Origin: Climacteris rufus
Taxonomy: Eukaryota; Chordata; Aves; Passeriformes; Climacteridae
Assembly: GCA_013398175.1 (NCBI GenBank)
Contig: VZRZ01002003.1
Span: 525,505-589,504, forward strand
Length of the DNA: 64,000 bases
Reading direction: 5' to 3'
This document shows positions 44,101 to 59,100 of the stretch, one piece after another; position 1 is the stretch's first letter, and every line of letters starts with the position of its first letter. Below the pieces are notes generated by a model, which saw only the letters and a list, made by a program, of their open reading frames with translations, was not told where the DNA came from and did not search any database. The position numbers were made by a program, and so were the translations under genes.

Positions 44101-47100
44101 GAACAGCTGGATTCACGTTCTCCCACCCTGGGTGTCCCCCAGCAGCTTCTCTTCCTCAGCCACAGGGAGGCAGGCAGAAACAAGGCAGTGTGTGCTGCCT
44201 GTCCTGCCATCACCTGCTTCCCAAAGCTCACTGTTCCCTTTCTGCTGGTGAGAACAGCAAGGCAACCACATGCAGAAAGGACCTCTTAGAAAAACCAATC
44301 CACTCAGTGCTGGGAGAGCTTCCAGCCAAGACACTTTGTAAGTACATGAGGAGAAGCGATTTTTTTCCTTAATTTTATAATAAATTTTTTTTTGTTGTTT
44401 TTTTTCTCAACTCCTCTCTCCTTGAAGGTGAAAGCAATGCCAGAAACCACCTGTAGGCCTGAAAGGAAAATTACAACTGCAAAGATAACCTCCCTAAAGA
44501 AGCAGATATATGCCAGAGACAACTAGGAATTATGCATTGCATCTGGTTGCTAAGTTATGAAAAAATACCCAGAATTTTAATATCTTCCTCAAATTGTGCA
44601 CACATGAGGCCTGTCTGCACTTGGGAGCAGAAGATTCAGAAAATACTGTATCCTTGATTTCATGGTGCTGACAGATCTGGCTACTGCCTCACATTAAACC
44701 ACCCACCATAATGGATTTGTGAACCTCACCAGAAACAAAACACAAATGTTTCAAGTGCAAAATTAAACACAAACTCCATGTCTACCTAAGTGAACTTTCC
44801 AATTTACAGAACTACACTGTGATGCTAAACTTGATTCAAAATGCAGGAGGAAATGTAAAACTTTGTTATGAAACTCTCCATATATGTTATGCACAGATAT
44901 AACAAAAAAGCTTTACTTAGAAAATATAACATGGAGACAAAAATTCTCATGTCCCACACCATTCAGAAAAACTTTAGTTCAAAGAAACCTTAGCTACAAA
45001 TCTTAGCATACATCCTACAAAAATAAAGCAATGGAGGCATTCTTTAAACAAAAAAGCAAACAAACAAAAAAAAACCTAACAAAAAAGCAAAGGCATTAAT
45101 GCAAATTATACATGTATCTGAGTACACAAATTCATAAAAAAATAAGAGAGACAATGAAGCTGCAGTTGTGAGACACAGCTTACATCAGTAACCCTGTCTA
45201 GCAGGTCACAGATACCAGAGTGACACCAAGAAGTGACTGCTGAGTAAAGGGATGTGACAAAGTGACTCATTAATGGAATATAAGATGGATTCTCTCCCAG
45301 CCTTCACAGACTGAGCAGGCTCATCAGAACAAAGCCCAGTATGATGTCAGAGAGAGATCTTAAATCACAACAACACAAAAAGGCAGCGGAGGCAACGAGA
45401 AGGAAGAAGACAGGACAGAAATTAGGTTTTTACCTCTGGAATCCAAAGAGCACAGCTGACATGTGCCCACTTGGTCCCTGTCCTGGTGGCTTTCATGGCA
45501 CCTCCCCTTTTGGGACACAGCAGGCACTGGGGATGGATTCCCAGCACGCAGGTGCGGCACAGCCAGCTCCCTTCGGGCACCTTTAAAATTCCATAGCAAG
45601 CCTTGGAGGAAAGCAGATATTGAAATCATTGTGCTGACATGATGCCACACACAAGCATTCCTATTCATACACAGCAAAGCTTTCAAAAAGTGAAGGCACA
45701 GCTTGGCCTTCACTTCATCCTTCTGTGGTTTCTTTACCTCAAAATGAGTCAAGTGATCCAAGAGAGAAACGGCCTCCAAAGCAATTGTTCTACACCTGTT
45801 TCTTTTAAAAATGATGTCACTTGTTTACAGTGTAAAACATTCCCATTGTGACTGCACAAAAGCACTGGTGTTAAGAACCTTCACCTTTGCTTTTAGTGAC
45901 TTCTAAAGTTCTGCAGAAAGCGACATAGACATTTCTTTACATTAGCTTCTGCATCTAATACTTTCTCAAATCACAAATTCCTACCACTAAAAACGTTACA
46001 CTCTTAACACAATGCTATTTAGATGTGAAGGGATATGAACTGTTTGACCAAAAATCATTTCCTGCAACCTTAAATTACGTTTGTGGTTACAGTTCTGAGT
46101 ACTGTTTTTTACTTTAAACATTTATATAATATTGCAACAAAAATTACAGCATATACTGAAATTATGAGATGCTGAGTTTTATGCCTATTTTGCAAGTATT
46201 GCACTTAACCACGGGGAAAATTAGAGATTTCTTAAGTTTTGTCAGGTTTGAGAATTAAAAAAAAAGGAAAATAAATAGTCTGACTTCCAATTCAAATTCC
46301 TCATGGTTCTTCATGGATCCTGCTTTACATACACACAAACACACACAGCCTTCCATGAAAGCTGAGCATATCTGAAACCACTGGCTGTCACCAAGGTCTC
46401 ATTTCACTGAACCACTCCAAACAAAAGTTTTTATCACAAGGATGGATTTCAGAGGAAATCTCATCATTCCTAGCACCATGTCTGGCAATGGTAACCTTAA
46501 AAGACTCAAAAGAACAGGATCATTCGTTGCAACCATTCTTTCAGATTAACTCTAGTATAAAATTCTCACACTTGCCTTCCCAGCCTTCTGATTATAATCT
46601 CAGTATTTAATATTAAACAGTATCATAAAGCACATCACGTTTATCTTAGGCTTGTAGAGACGGGGACTTTCCTGAATTAAATCTGGCAAGACTGACTAAC
46701 CCTAAATGCTTTTTTGCTGTGACAATGGCTGTAAAACCCCAACAGGGGGAGCTGCAATCTAAATTTTACAAGTGTTTTTTTTTCCTCTTCTGTGGCACAT
46801 TCCCACCAGAATTCTGTCACTAGAGCAGAAGTGGCATTACATCTAAGACCGTAAATAGGGTGTTGGAAAAGGACTGCAACTATTTTCTCATTTAAACCAA
46901 TGAATAAGCAAAGGATGCCCAGACCACTAAAACAGTAATTTCATAGTCTGTGAGCCAGCACAAGAGGGTACCACGAAAGGGGAATTTTCTCACTCTCCTC
47001 CTCCCCTCCACCTCCAAGCTGTGTCATGACAAACAGACCTGAGGCTAATTGCTGAACCAAAGCTAATCCCCATTAAAAATTAAACAAGTTGTTGTTATTG

Positions 47101-50100
47101 TTAGGATCAGCTCTAGCCCAGACACGCTCCCCAGTTTGTTTCAGGCAGATCCAGCACAGGGAAGAGTGAGGGGCAAGGAGGCAGCCAAGCATCAACTCAA
47201 GTCAGCTGTCAGCAGGCAGCCACGAGCCTTTGGCTGCAAATCCATCAGGAGTCCTTAAGAGGCACCAAGCAAAGAGAGAAGCAGGCAGCCCAGCTGTCAG
47301 CCACATTCCTGTCCCTGGCCACCTTCCTGCCAGCTCAGGCTCACATGGGTGCTCCACACAGTGACTCAGAGCAGGAAAGCAGCCAGCCTCTGAGCAGGGA
47401 GGTGACAGGTTCTTTTTCAGACAGATATGTTTTCGGAATATTACTTGCAGTCAGCATAAAAATACATTTAAAAAAAAACCCTTCTTGGTGTCTTTTCAAT
47501 TTATAGTAAAGCCCCTTCCAGAAGAAGATACACAGAAACCTCAGGATTCATTTCCCTTTCCTGATTACAAGGATACCTCTACCTTACCATGCTGAGCTCA
47601 GTCAGTGTAAAGTCTTAGCTACATCTGAAACCCTATAAACATGAGCAACATTCAGACTGAGAGCATGTTACTGCAGGTGCTGCTGCCTGCCAAAAAAGAT
47701 CATTCTGTTAAAGTATTTCAGATGGCTAAATGTGGACAGTCTGTGTCTGACTAATTAACTAGTCAGTCATGAAAAAAAATAGCTCTGAAACAAATACTGT
47801 TTAGATACCTCACAAATAGGCAAGCCAGCCTGTCCTGTTTATCTTCAAAAGCAGGTTTAGTAATAGGGGGAAGAATTGTTTACAGACACAGAGGAAGTAC
47901 TTGCAAGTCCCAAAAATACTTTGCATTCCTGTTAGACTGCAGTTGTCCACTTACTAACTATGTTAGGGTCCAAAAATTCACCTTAATATTGCACCACCCT
48001 TCCTATGTAGAAAACCGCAAAGTCGTCCAATTAAGATTTAATACCTGTTCAAATTCCACACTTGTCTGGGTAAACTTAAGACCACAGGACAGTGTCAACA
48101 CTTCTGCAGGCACTAACCTGATGGACACAAATATTACACTTGTCACAGAACACCATGTCATTGCCATCCTCACTGTCTGGGGACCGGCACACGTCACAGA
48201 TGACGTCCTCGTCATATTCGATACCCAGCCCCTCCTCAGTCTCGATGGCATGATTCATATTCTCATGGCAGTGCCTCTCCAGCACTTCAATTGTCTTTTC
48301 CATTGTGTTCTCATCCAGGAGCCCACAGCCTGCAACACAGAAAGGGAAAGGGAATCAGAGGACAGTCAGATGTTTCTGACTGAGTCAGAGAAGCAGGAAG
48401 AGAAAATAACACAACTTCTAGCAACTAATGCAGTAGACACAGCATTTAAAAATAAAATAGATAAGATTTTTCACTCACTTCATTAATTATAACATTGTTT
48501 TATAAATACAAGTAGAACTACTACTTGAGTAAAAGTCTAAGTTTCACATAAACCACAAGGTTGCACCTTGAAGAAAACACTACAGTGTAAAAGGCAGCAG
48601 TTGCTGTAATTGCTAGCTGCTCCCATACAACCCTTCCTGCACCTCCAGCATTTTAAGAAATGCTAAAGAAATCCAAAAATTACACACTGTGTTCTTCTGA
48701 AGGCTAATGCCCTAGGAAATCAAACTTAGCAAGAATACTTCGTATCTTATAATGATACAGAAGTTGCACTACCCAGTACTTCTAGTGCAATACTTGAGTG
48801 ATCAAAGCACGATGATTATGAAGTCCTCTCTTTTTTTTTGTTTTGTTTCTAATAAACTAGTAGATAAATACACTGTTGCAATCCATACTGTTCACTTGAA
48901 CACTACACATGCTATATGTATCCACCACTAATCAAACTTAGCATAAGCAGGACCACATAAAAAGGATTTGCTATAAGACTGGTCCTCAGCTTAAAGCTTC
49001 AGGACATACAATGCATAAGAAACCCTACAATGTTCACAGTTACAAGACATCTCCACTCTTCATCTTATCAAAATCCTTGGTCAAAAATTATCATGATGCT
49101 CAGGCCTTCAAATGCTGGGATATTCATGTAACATTAATAGCAGAGGCTACTGTTATAACTAAGGCCACTCATTCTGATTCCTTGTTACAAAAACTAAACA
49201 GGGAGATAGGAAGAGATACATGGCTGCTAATAGAAAGTGCCTTCTGCTGTTAAACTCTACTCTCCCATGCCCTAATACCTTCTCATTCCCTGAAGTAAAA
49301 AGAATCATTCAGGTGGGAAGGATCCTTCAGAGCGCTTCAGCCCAGTCTCTGTCTCCAAGCAGAGCCAATAGTAAATCCAAAAAAGGTTGTTGCTTAAGAG
49401 ATATGTGTAGTCAGATCTTGAAAATCTCCATGGATGGAGACCTGCCCCCTTGAAAAGCTAACAGCTTTTGCTAACAGCATTCCTGTATGCCTGGGAAGCT
49501 GGTCCTTGCTTCTAACTCTTGCATACATCCTTTGGCACTGGAGTTCAGTCATGAGTTCCCTCCTTCACCAAACCAGCCCCCAACACATCTACTTGTTTTC
49601 CTGAATGTATGGATGGAACTTTCTTAGCTGTTACACACAATGCAGCCATTGATTATCACTTCTCTACAGGTTCTCCCTATTTCATTAACAGCAAATCCAG
49701 GAGATGCCAAATATGTCCCCCTTTTACCCACCTGTCCTTCCTAAAGGACCTGCAATCACCCATGGAAGAATACTAGCCACAAAGGCTATTCCACCACAGT
49801 TCAGTCATTCCAGTGATAATTTCAAGATTATTTTCCATAGCTCACTTCTGCTCATAGCCCTCTACATCCCCAACTTGCATGGAAAAAGAAAGTTTACTTA
49901 GTTGATCTTAAATGGGCTAACATGTGTGAAACTTAATTACTCTGTTGAGAACCCAGCATGCAAGCTCCTCAGAACTCTGAATTTGTAGCAATAATATGTT
50001 CCAAGTTTAAGAAATGGAAACATCTGCTTTCCCTACATAAAATCTTTAACTTTTGAAGTCCTAAAATTAATTCCACCTGGTGTGAGCTTTCTGTCTCCTG

Positions 50101-53100
50101 CCTCAGTCTGCAGAGGTTTCACATAATTTTGGATGTGAAGTTTTTAGACACAACAGGTAAAATATAAAACATTAAAAGATCAAGCAAGTAATTACTTTGT
50201 TAGCTCCTGTTTTTCTTAGCATTTTCATTTAATTCTCATTCAGCAATCTTTAAGAGATCTCACACAGCAGACTACAAATCAGACAGCAGAAATTAAGTGC
50301 TGCTTTTAAAATGAGAACATGTTGTGAAATTACCCATTTCTGTAAGCTCTTCATTTAGCTCCTGAAGCCAAAAGATGTCCATGTCATCCAAGTCATAGCG
50401 ACACACAGACTCTGCTAGTTCCAAAATGTTGATGTAACCTGGTTCTGTGGGTTCTTGGCTGGAACAGTGGATGTATTTCCTGGGTCGTGTATACAGTACT
50501 TCTTTCACTTTTTCTGCTACAACCCTAGAGTGAAAATTAAAAAAAAAAAAGAAATAGTTACAGCTTTTTAATACCCATCCTTGAAAGACATAAAATATTT
50601 GCCGTAAGTGCAAAGAAACTTGGTGTTTCACAGATTTTAAACCAGCCAGTAAGTGTAAGGCTAGGGAGACAGGATTCTGTAAATGTCATTTTTTCACATA
50701 AAATGTTCCAAGGTTTACTACATACACAGAATCCTTTTTAAAATGTAAGCCTGTGCATATGATTTTCAATTTAACAACTGCTACTAGTACGACAAAGCAA
50801 CTGTTTCTGTAATCCACAGGAAGTATTATGCACAAAGCCAGTACAGTCTTTTGTCTATATTCTTCCTAAATGATAGAAGGAAATCTTGCCAACCAGTTTC
50901 TTATACCAACTTTTTCACAAAAGCTTAATTTATGCTACTGTAGTGTCTGTGTGTGTGGGAAAAAGCCTTGCTCTCCAATTGGGATACACAGTCTGCCCTT
51001 ATTTTGTAACTGACACCTTATCCACATCACAAATATATTACTTTTGCTATGCAAGAAACATTCTGATGCTAAGCAAAAATGTACAGGGGAAAAGTCATCC
51101 AAAAAACAAGGGAGAAAAAGATCAGTGTTCTCAACCTTTCAAGTATTTTCAGAGATAAAACTCAGTGTTTGATTAGTTTGACTTTGGAATGGAAAGAATA
51201 ATCTTAACCAGATAAAGTCAATCTTTCTCTGAATTCAATGCAAAAAGCCCTACATGTGAAAGGAAGGCAGAGAGATACAGAATGGAACAGTGCCATGCAT
51301 GAGCAGCTCTACATGTTTTCTGGAGCCAGCCTTCCACAGGACAAGAAAAAGAGAAAAACTGTGCAAAATAAGTCAAAACAGAAGGAGGAGACAGCTGTCA
51401 AGCTGTATCCCACATAATTCTTACTGGACAGTGTGGGTTATCACTGTTAGCACAAACAATGTTCTTCTGCCTTTCTCCCTCTCCCTTCACCCTGCTAATT
51501 TTTCCCTCTAATTCCCTTTTGAGCTTTTCTTTTCTCTGGTCCAGCCAAATCCATACCAATTTTTTCCTCTAATATAATACTGCCGGTATGAGATGCAATA
51601 TATTTATTTTTTATAACTAGGTACTGACAATAGCCTCAGTGGAAATTAAATTATGCTGGCATCAGCACTTTCACCAGACAATTCATTTATCTTCCTCTTG
51701 AAGAGCACTCTGGCAATAACCTGTCTGTGTCCAAAGATGCTTTGTTTCCACCAGGAAGGGCTGCAAGACTACAGTGTTATGTTTCACCAGTCTAAGCACA
51801 GTGTGAGAGAAAGATTATTTATCTGTCTCTAGAAACTGAGATCACTCAACTTCTATAATGTGGAGCAGCCATTTGTGGTGAGAGAAGGCAGAAAGGGTTA
51901 AAGCGTTGACAATAACCAAAATTAGATTATATGAACAAATGAGTAACTTTACCAGGTATGAGTGACTACTGCATGCCTAGTGCTCTACATCATCATGCTT
52001 TACAGGGAAACCTTTCAACTGACATGCATAAGATACAGGTTTATTTTTACTTTATTCAACTCACCATACTCAAATGGAAGAACAGCTTTTAATCTATAGC
52101 ACTATGTGGACTCAGGAAAAAAACAATTTTTACAGTCACAATGTAGAGATACTATAACAGTATACAGACAGAATGAGATCTGAAGTGCCACAGAAATGTT
52201 TTCCAAATTGGCACTTGTGTGGCTTAAGAACATGTCTGAAGGCTGCTATGCTGAAGATTCCAACATAAGAACAGAGAAAAGCTGACTGCATTTAGACAAC
52301 TTGGTTTTGAGAGACCATCCTCTCTGAGGTGACGTTTTGTGCACATGATCCGTGTCTCAGCACCAATACCTGAGAGAAGGCTGTGGAATAGTTTCTGGAC
52401 TGGCTGGAACTTGAACCCCTTTCTCCCATTCTTGTTTCCAGGTGTCTGCAAAGACGTAATACTCCTCAGGGTTGACGTGGTGAGAATCTGGCAGTTTCAT
52501 GGCACTGATGAGATCCTTGCGGAATACCTGCGGGAAACAGAGCGAAAACACGGATTGGAGAAGGAGCAGCGTGCTAGAGAATGCAGCAGGTATTTTTCTC
52601 CATCTACACTGAAACAATGATAACATTTTTTGAAGAGTATCAGTGCAAACAAGTCCATTTGAAGCTATCTAGATTATTAACTTTTAGTGTATTAGGTACA
52701 GTATGACAAGAAGCTTACACTGATTCAGAACCACGCTGCTGCCCAAAGGCTAAGCAGAAGGATTTTTACAGGTAACCAGGGAGATGAGAAAGGAGGTCTG
52801 CATCTGATTCAAGACTCCTCACCATATCATTTTCAATCAGCTTATTGCCAGTCTGCAGGCTTTACCCCAACTTAGATGCAAGGGAGCATATCCTTTCCTT
52901 TCACTGAATTTAACTACTTTAAACTGTCATATTCATCACAGGCCACAAACAGTTGCCATGGCAAAACTAATGTATAGGCACTTGCTCATTTATTAAAACC
53001 ACTTGAAGTTTTACTGGTTGGGATCCCTGAGATCAAAGATGAACAGCTGCCTTTGCTGGAACACCAGACCTGTGTTGCTCTGTGCCTAAGCAGTGATGGA

Positions 53101-56100
53101 CACAACCCAGCCTCAGCAGCCTTTAGCAAACCTGTACAATGAAACACCACCTTCAAACAAAGCAAATCCACCAGTGACAAATCTCCAGCCCTAAACATCT
53201 GACTCTTGGCTCAAGAGAATGAAGTTTTTACATGTAAATGTGATTATCAGTCATCTCAAAGCTTACTTAATGTCAATACCTGTCAACTACAGGTGCATAC
53301 AATTTAAATAAGGGGCATATGTATCTTCTGTGTTGTTGAGGGTTTTCCTCCACTGTTACACTGCACCAGCTTAATGTTCAGTAGAGCAAAACAGTGACTG
53401 TGGCTTGGTGTTAAGGAGACTTCACAACTAATTAACTCTATTACCGTAATGAGAAATCAAATCCTCAAAGAGCAATAAAATGAAATGGAAGATATCCCTG
53501 CAATACAGTGACAGGTTGAGCCCTCTCCTTACTAACTCACTTTTATAATCAGAAGAGTAATAAACTATCTCAGAGCCAAATATCTTCATGTACCCTTTTC
53601 AATCTGACAGTACCAGACCGGTTATGCCTACTGCAAAAATTCTCAGCTGCTCTTAGAAATCAAGTGAACATTATTAAAAAAGGCTCTGTGCTAAAACAGG
53701 TACTGAAATAGCTGCTGGTGACCTGGAACATCAGTATTACTTCATTATGTTCTACAATTGCATCTCACATGGGTAGCCAGGAGAGCAAGCTGACCCAGAG
53801 AATTCAAACTCACAGACTCAAGGCTCTTGTATTGTTGCTAATGTGTTATCTGCCTTGGTTCAGAACAGACTGTTCACTGATACCTTCTGTATAAAACTCC
53901 TCAGGTACCTAACTCTATTAAAATCTTAAGGACAAGAGTAAAAGCATTGAGACTGCAAGCATTCTCTTTTTTTTCAAGCAGTATAAGTACACAACAAAAA
54001 TAAAATGTAAAACGATTTATGCCAATAAAAAGGCATTTTAGTTTTCTGCGTAACAGGTACAGAGCCAGGATTCTGAGAAGCACTAACAGGGCACAATTTC
54101 AAAGAACACCAGAAGGAAAAAAAGTCTGATGAAAGAGAAGTGCAATGACTGGTTTAATTATCAGAAAATATATTTCTCAAATCTTATCCGAGGTAAGTGC
54201 TTTACAAATTGCCTTTTAAGCCACTGACAGAATATAAAAGTGAAGTACTTCATATCAAACTCACTATTTTTTAAACACTAGATGAAAAATGCTTTTAAAG
54301 GCATTAGTATTCTAACTACATTGCTTAGCAGCAAATCTTCTGACCATCCATTACATATGTGAACTGTATCATCTCTATTTTTAGAGCACAAACCCCCTGG
54401 AGCATGGACTTCTTCTCGGTTTCTTTTGACTGTTCTAAGTGCTGACCACACCATCACCACACCACAATATTAAGTTCTCTGCTTCAGATTTCTACAATTT
54501 ACAATACAGGTATCACTGAAGGTCAAAGATCTAACCAATAAAAAGATAACTGCTGAAACCTTAAGGGACTCCAAAACTCAACTAAGACTTCCTAAGAATT
54601 GCCTGTTCATACTTGTGATTAACAGTGCAATAGAGGATTTCCTGCAGACACTTGGAATCATTACAACCTTTAGCTCTCGTCATTCTTCATTTCTTCACGT
54701 GTGGCCAAGCAGGGTGTCCCAGCAGTGAAATACTTTCAGAGGGCAATGTATGAGAATACTCAGTCTGTATTTCCTTTGTTTTGGAAGTAAACCAGAACAC
54801 CCAGGGGACCCAAAGAAAGTTTTCTGACAAACTGAGTAAATTCTACTTCAGCAGTCAGCCTGGAGCCTATGAACTAAGCCACCTAAGCAAAGAGCAGCAC
54901 ACATGCCTTCAGGAGTTAGATAAGCCAGCTTTTCCTCAGGGCTCTTTCTATTCCAACACTTCTTTGAAAAACAATGCAGCTTCTTTACTAACTGTGTCCA
55001 TAGAACAACAGCTAGTCTGCTCCACAACACACATTCTCATCCTGGCAAGGACCACCTTCACTCCCAGTCAGCCCATGAAGTGCAGTGAATATCTCTTTCA
55101 GTCACTCCAAAGTACTTCTTACCTTATATAAAGCACAACGTCCCAACTTTCTTTTAATATCACCTGTCCTATCATACATATTGAAAAGACCAGAAAAATG
55201 AGCATGCCAAGTGTAGCTAATAAAGTACTCCCATTCAGAAAAATCACTCTTCATGACCAGCCTCAGCTGGTGCCGTGTCTTCAGCACATGACAGGGAAAG
55301 GCCTTGCAGAGCTGAGCTATAACCAAGTGCAACTCGCAGAGCCAGCTGCGAACACACAGAAGTGGGAAACTCCCCAACTCTGGAGCGTTCCACAGTAGTT
55401 ACTGTGTGACAGTGGGATTTTTAAAATATATTCTTAGCAAGCGAGAGCATGGAAGCACAAAGAGTTTTAGCCTTGCTTACCACGCAAGGCTGCTTGGTCT
55501 GAACTCACCGTTTTGCTACCAGGAATTTTTAGCTTCAACCAAAAACGGTGCAGCACTTTGAGTGAATGACATCAATGAAATGAGTTTGCTTATGTCATCA
55601 TAATCTAACCTTTACCATATCATTGAGAACTTCTATTATTCCATGCTTTAGAACTGGGACTTCAATCTAGAAGAGAAGACCTTGTTCTTTTGTAAGCCCA
55701 GCTGGAAATGAAACACTACACAGCCGCTTGCTCAACCCCTCCCGTCTTCCCCCAGTCCGGTGCAACGGGGAGGAGAATCAAAGTAAAACTTCTATGTTGA
55801 AATAAGAACAGTTTACTAATTGAAAATAAAGTAAAATACAATAATAATGGCAAATAATAGTAATAATCATGATAATAAAAAGGCAGAAACCCAAACAAGT
55901 CATGCACAATGCAATTGCTCACCACCCACTGACCAATGCCAGATCTCCCTTCCCAATCCAGACCAGCTCCTGTTCAGGGCAACTCCACCAGTTTATACAC
56001 CAGGAATGACTTTCTGTGGTGTGGAATACGCTTTTGGACAGTTTGGATCACCTATCCCACTCATGCTCCCTCCCAATTTGTTTGTTTTGTGGTTTGTTTT

Positions 56101-59100
56101 TTTTCTGTGTACCTCCTCACTGGCAGAGCATGGAAAAAAAAAAGGTCCTTGATTAGAATAAACACAAGTTACCAAAAAACAAGAACATCACTGTCTTATA
56201 AACACCATTATGATTCCAAATCCAAAACACAGCACTGCAACAGCTACTCTGAGAAGAAATCAGCTTTACCCTAGCTGAAACCAGGACAGGTCAATATTAG
56301 TGTTTTGCTCTGCAGCAGAAGTCCACCTGGCTTTGCTGAGGAAATGAGAACTTTGTAGTCAGCTCTGCAGACACACAGACATCTATAAAGCCTTTAAAAG
56401 ATAAATGCTACAAAAATTCTCAAAAAATAAAGATGTTCTGCTCCCCCAAAGCACTAACATACCAAGACACAATGAATCACGGAGCTGTGGAAGGAAACAT
56501 ATGGTTCATATGTTTTATTGTTTTTTCTGAATCCTATTTGGAAACGGTATCAGAAGAGTATGTATAAGGAAAATTAACTTCTTAGAATTAATTTATAAAT
56601 GCTTCACCAAAAGCCATCTATGACTTGAACCCAAACTCCTTCTGGAAGCACTCTATGAAAACTCAATATATAATCTTCCTCACAAGATCCTGCTGTGCTC
56701 ACTCTGAATGAATCAAGTGAAACAAAGAACACTTTTTTGCATGAAGTATCCTTATCCATTAAAGATATCAGGGAGAATACAAGTAACACTATCGAGAATT
56801 ACAGTAAAATACTAGCACTGAAAACAGAGACTGGGTCTTGACAATAAAACAGCCTTCTACAACCCCACCTTCAAAGAACAACTCAAACACCAGCTCTGCA
56901 CAGACTGTCAGACACCTTTTGTTCACAACCACTGCAAACTTAAAATCACATGAAAAGAAAAATAATTAGTGAACTACCTTTTCCAATACCCTCTCCAAGC
57001 TGTTACTGAAGCTGACTGACACCACTGCTCATTCACCATGTCTACTCCAAATGCATGTATGAGGAAAAATAAATGGATTGTGTCATCTCTTAAAAATGAA
57101 AAGAAAACCAATACTTCTTGTGACACTCACTCTCTGCACTTTCAGGTACTTTGATCAACTGCTGACAAACTCCCAACAAGGGTAAGTCACTTGTCACAGG
57201 CATCTAGGCCACGACTGGGAACCACACCTCCAAGACTCAAGGAAATTATGGGTTAACTGCTCTTTTTATAATCAAAGCCCAGCTTATGCTGGATTGCAGG
57301 CAATTGCTTCAGTCCCAAGGCTTCCCCTGCAGCCAGGAGAACTCAGCAACAGGCACGTCAGTTCCTCACACCCACCTCTTAGGGAATCAGAAGATCCACA
57401 GCTCCAGAAACAAAGAGGTAGGATTTTTTTTTTAATAGCAGGAAGGAACTACTATGCCCTGTCTTCCCTGCAAGAGTATACTAAATCTTTTACAGCAAAC
57501 AGCATGGAATGAGGGGCAACACCCCCTCTAACCAGAGAACACTCTAGTATTTTCCTGGATTTTTGGTGTCTTCTACAACCCATATCAAAGGCCAAGTTTG
57601 AAATTCCATTGTCAAACACTCGAATTTCTGTAAAGTGTAACTTACACAAGAGCTTTTCCATCATGTTGAGGGTCAAATCATCTCTTTTTCTTCTTAATTG
57701 AAAGGATCTAGTAACTTTTATTCCTATAAACTTACTCTGCTATTAAAGAATTAAAGCTTACTCTGCTATTGGAGCTCTCAAGTACAGGCCGTCAGCGAAC
57801 ATACTTACAAAGCAGCAGGTTTACATCTCAAATCACCTCATAAGTAATAAAACTTACATTCTAATATTACAAGTGTAATATAGCTACATAGTATATGAGC
57901 ATAGTTTAATCTTTGGATGTCTGACAGCATGTGCAGAAGACTGCCCATTCACAGGGGATGAAGCTCCAAGAACAGAATTTGGTGGGCTCATCCTGGAAAG
58001 GCAGAATTTTTCTTGTTAATACATTGCAACCTGGGCATGGAGTTTCTAAACTAAGGCACATTATTACAGAGAAGTGTTGAAACTTAAGGCAAGTTTGCTT
58101 TGAATTTTTGATTGGTTGAGGGGGTTCCAGCAGCAAAGTAAACAAAAGACAACGTGATTTCACATGGAAATGAAACAACAGTTCCAGGGACATATACCAA
58201 CCCGACTGCAAAACCTGAAATGTTAAAAAAGCTGTGATAGACAGGAATAAGTGTAGTATTAAATCTGTAGTTCTCAAATATCCACACAGTTTGGACAAGC
58301 AATGCAGTAAATCCTAATGTTAAAAGCCCTTCTCCCTAAAACTATTTTAATGAATTATCCAGGAGTCGAGCAAATGAAATATTGTACTTTTCTTTTAAGT
58401 AGCCATGAATCTTCCTAGCCTCCATTTACAAGCATGTATAGGAAAAGTCAGGAAATTGGATACTAAATCAACCCTACCTAACATCATGTCTCTGACAGTA
58501 TCTCATGAGCCAGAAGAATGTGCAAGAACATGTCAAGTTTCCTTCTGGCTGCTAATCAGACATAAGCTTTGGATTTTGGGATTAATCCTAACAATCAATT
58601 TTTAAAGTGGTATTAATTTATACCGATATTTTAAAAAATCTGTACTTGCTATCATCTGTCCAATTCCTTTTTTAATCTTGTTTAATTCTCAGTCTCAACA
58701 ACTTCCAGTAGCAGATGAGCTTCACAGTCTAATTACATGATGCATGAAAAGGATATCCTTTTAATTGCTACAGATTTTCTAACTTTTGGCCTCATTTTTT
58801 AATGCTCCCAACCGCCTTTCCTCCCCACTTCTTCCACCACAAGAACAGGCAGGGCTGAAGCTTTCCAGCTCTGCTGTTTCCAAACCATTTCATACTTGAC
58901 TGTTATGCCTGCTCATTCACTTCCAAGGTAAAATAGCTCAGCCTTTTCACAAGAGAACTCTTCCATACCTTTCTGCATTTGGGTCACCTCATCCTAAAGA
59001 GTTCAAATAGCCTGAGACCGTATTTCAAAGTAAAAAAAGATCATAAAAACAACTGATGAGTTTGCACCTCCAGCCTTATATAAAAGTACTGTCAAATATA

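Noticed and set aside
47989..48486. 165-codon plus-strand open frame
   Set aside because: It is antisense to JADE3 coding exon 5 (PHD1), and its length is a by-product of that exon.
58084..58302. Possible small secreted or membrane peptide (hydrophobic minus-strand frame)
   Set aside because: Hydrophobicity follows from AT-rich intron sequence; no conserved family or initiation context was seen.
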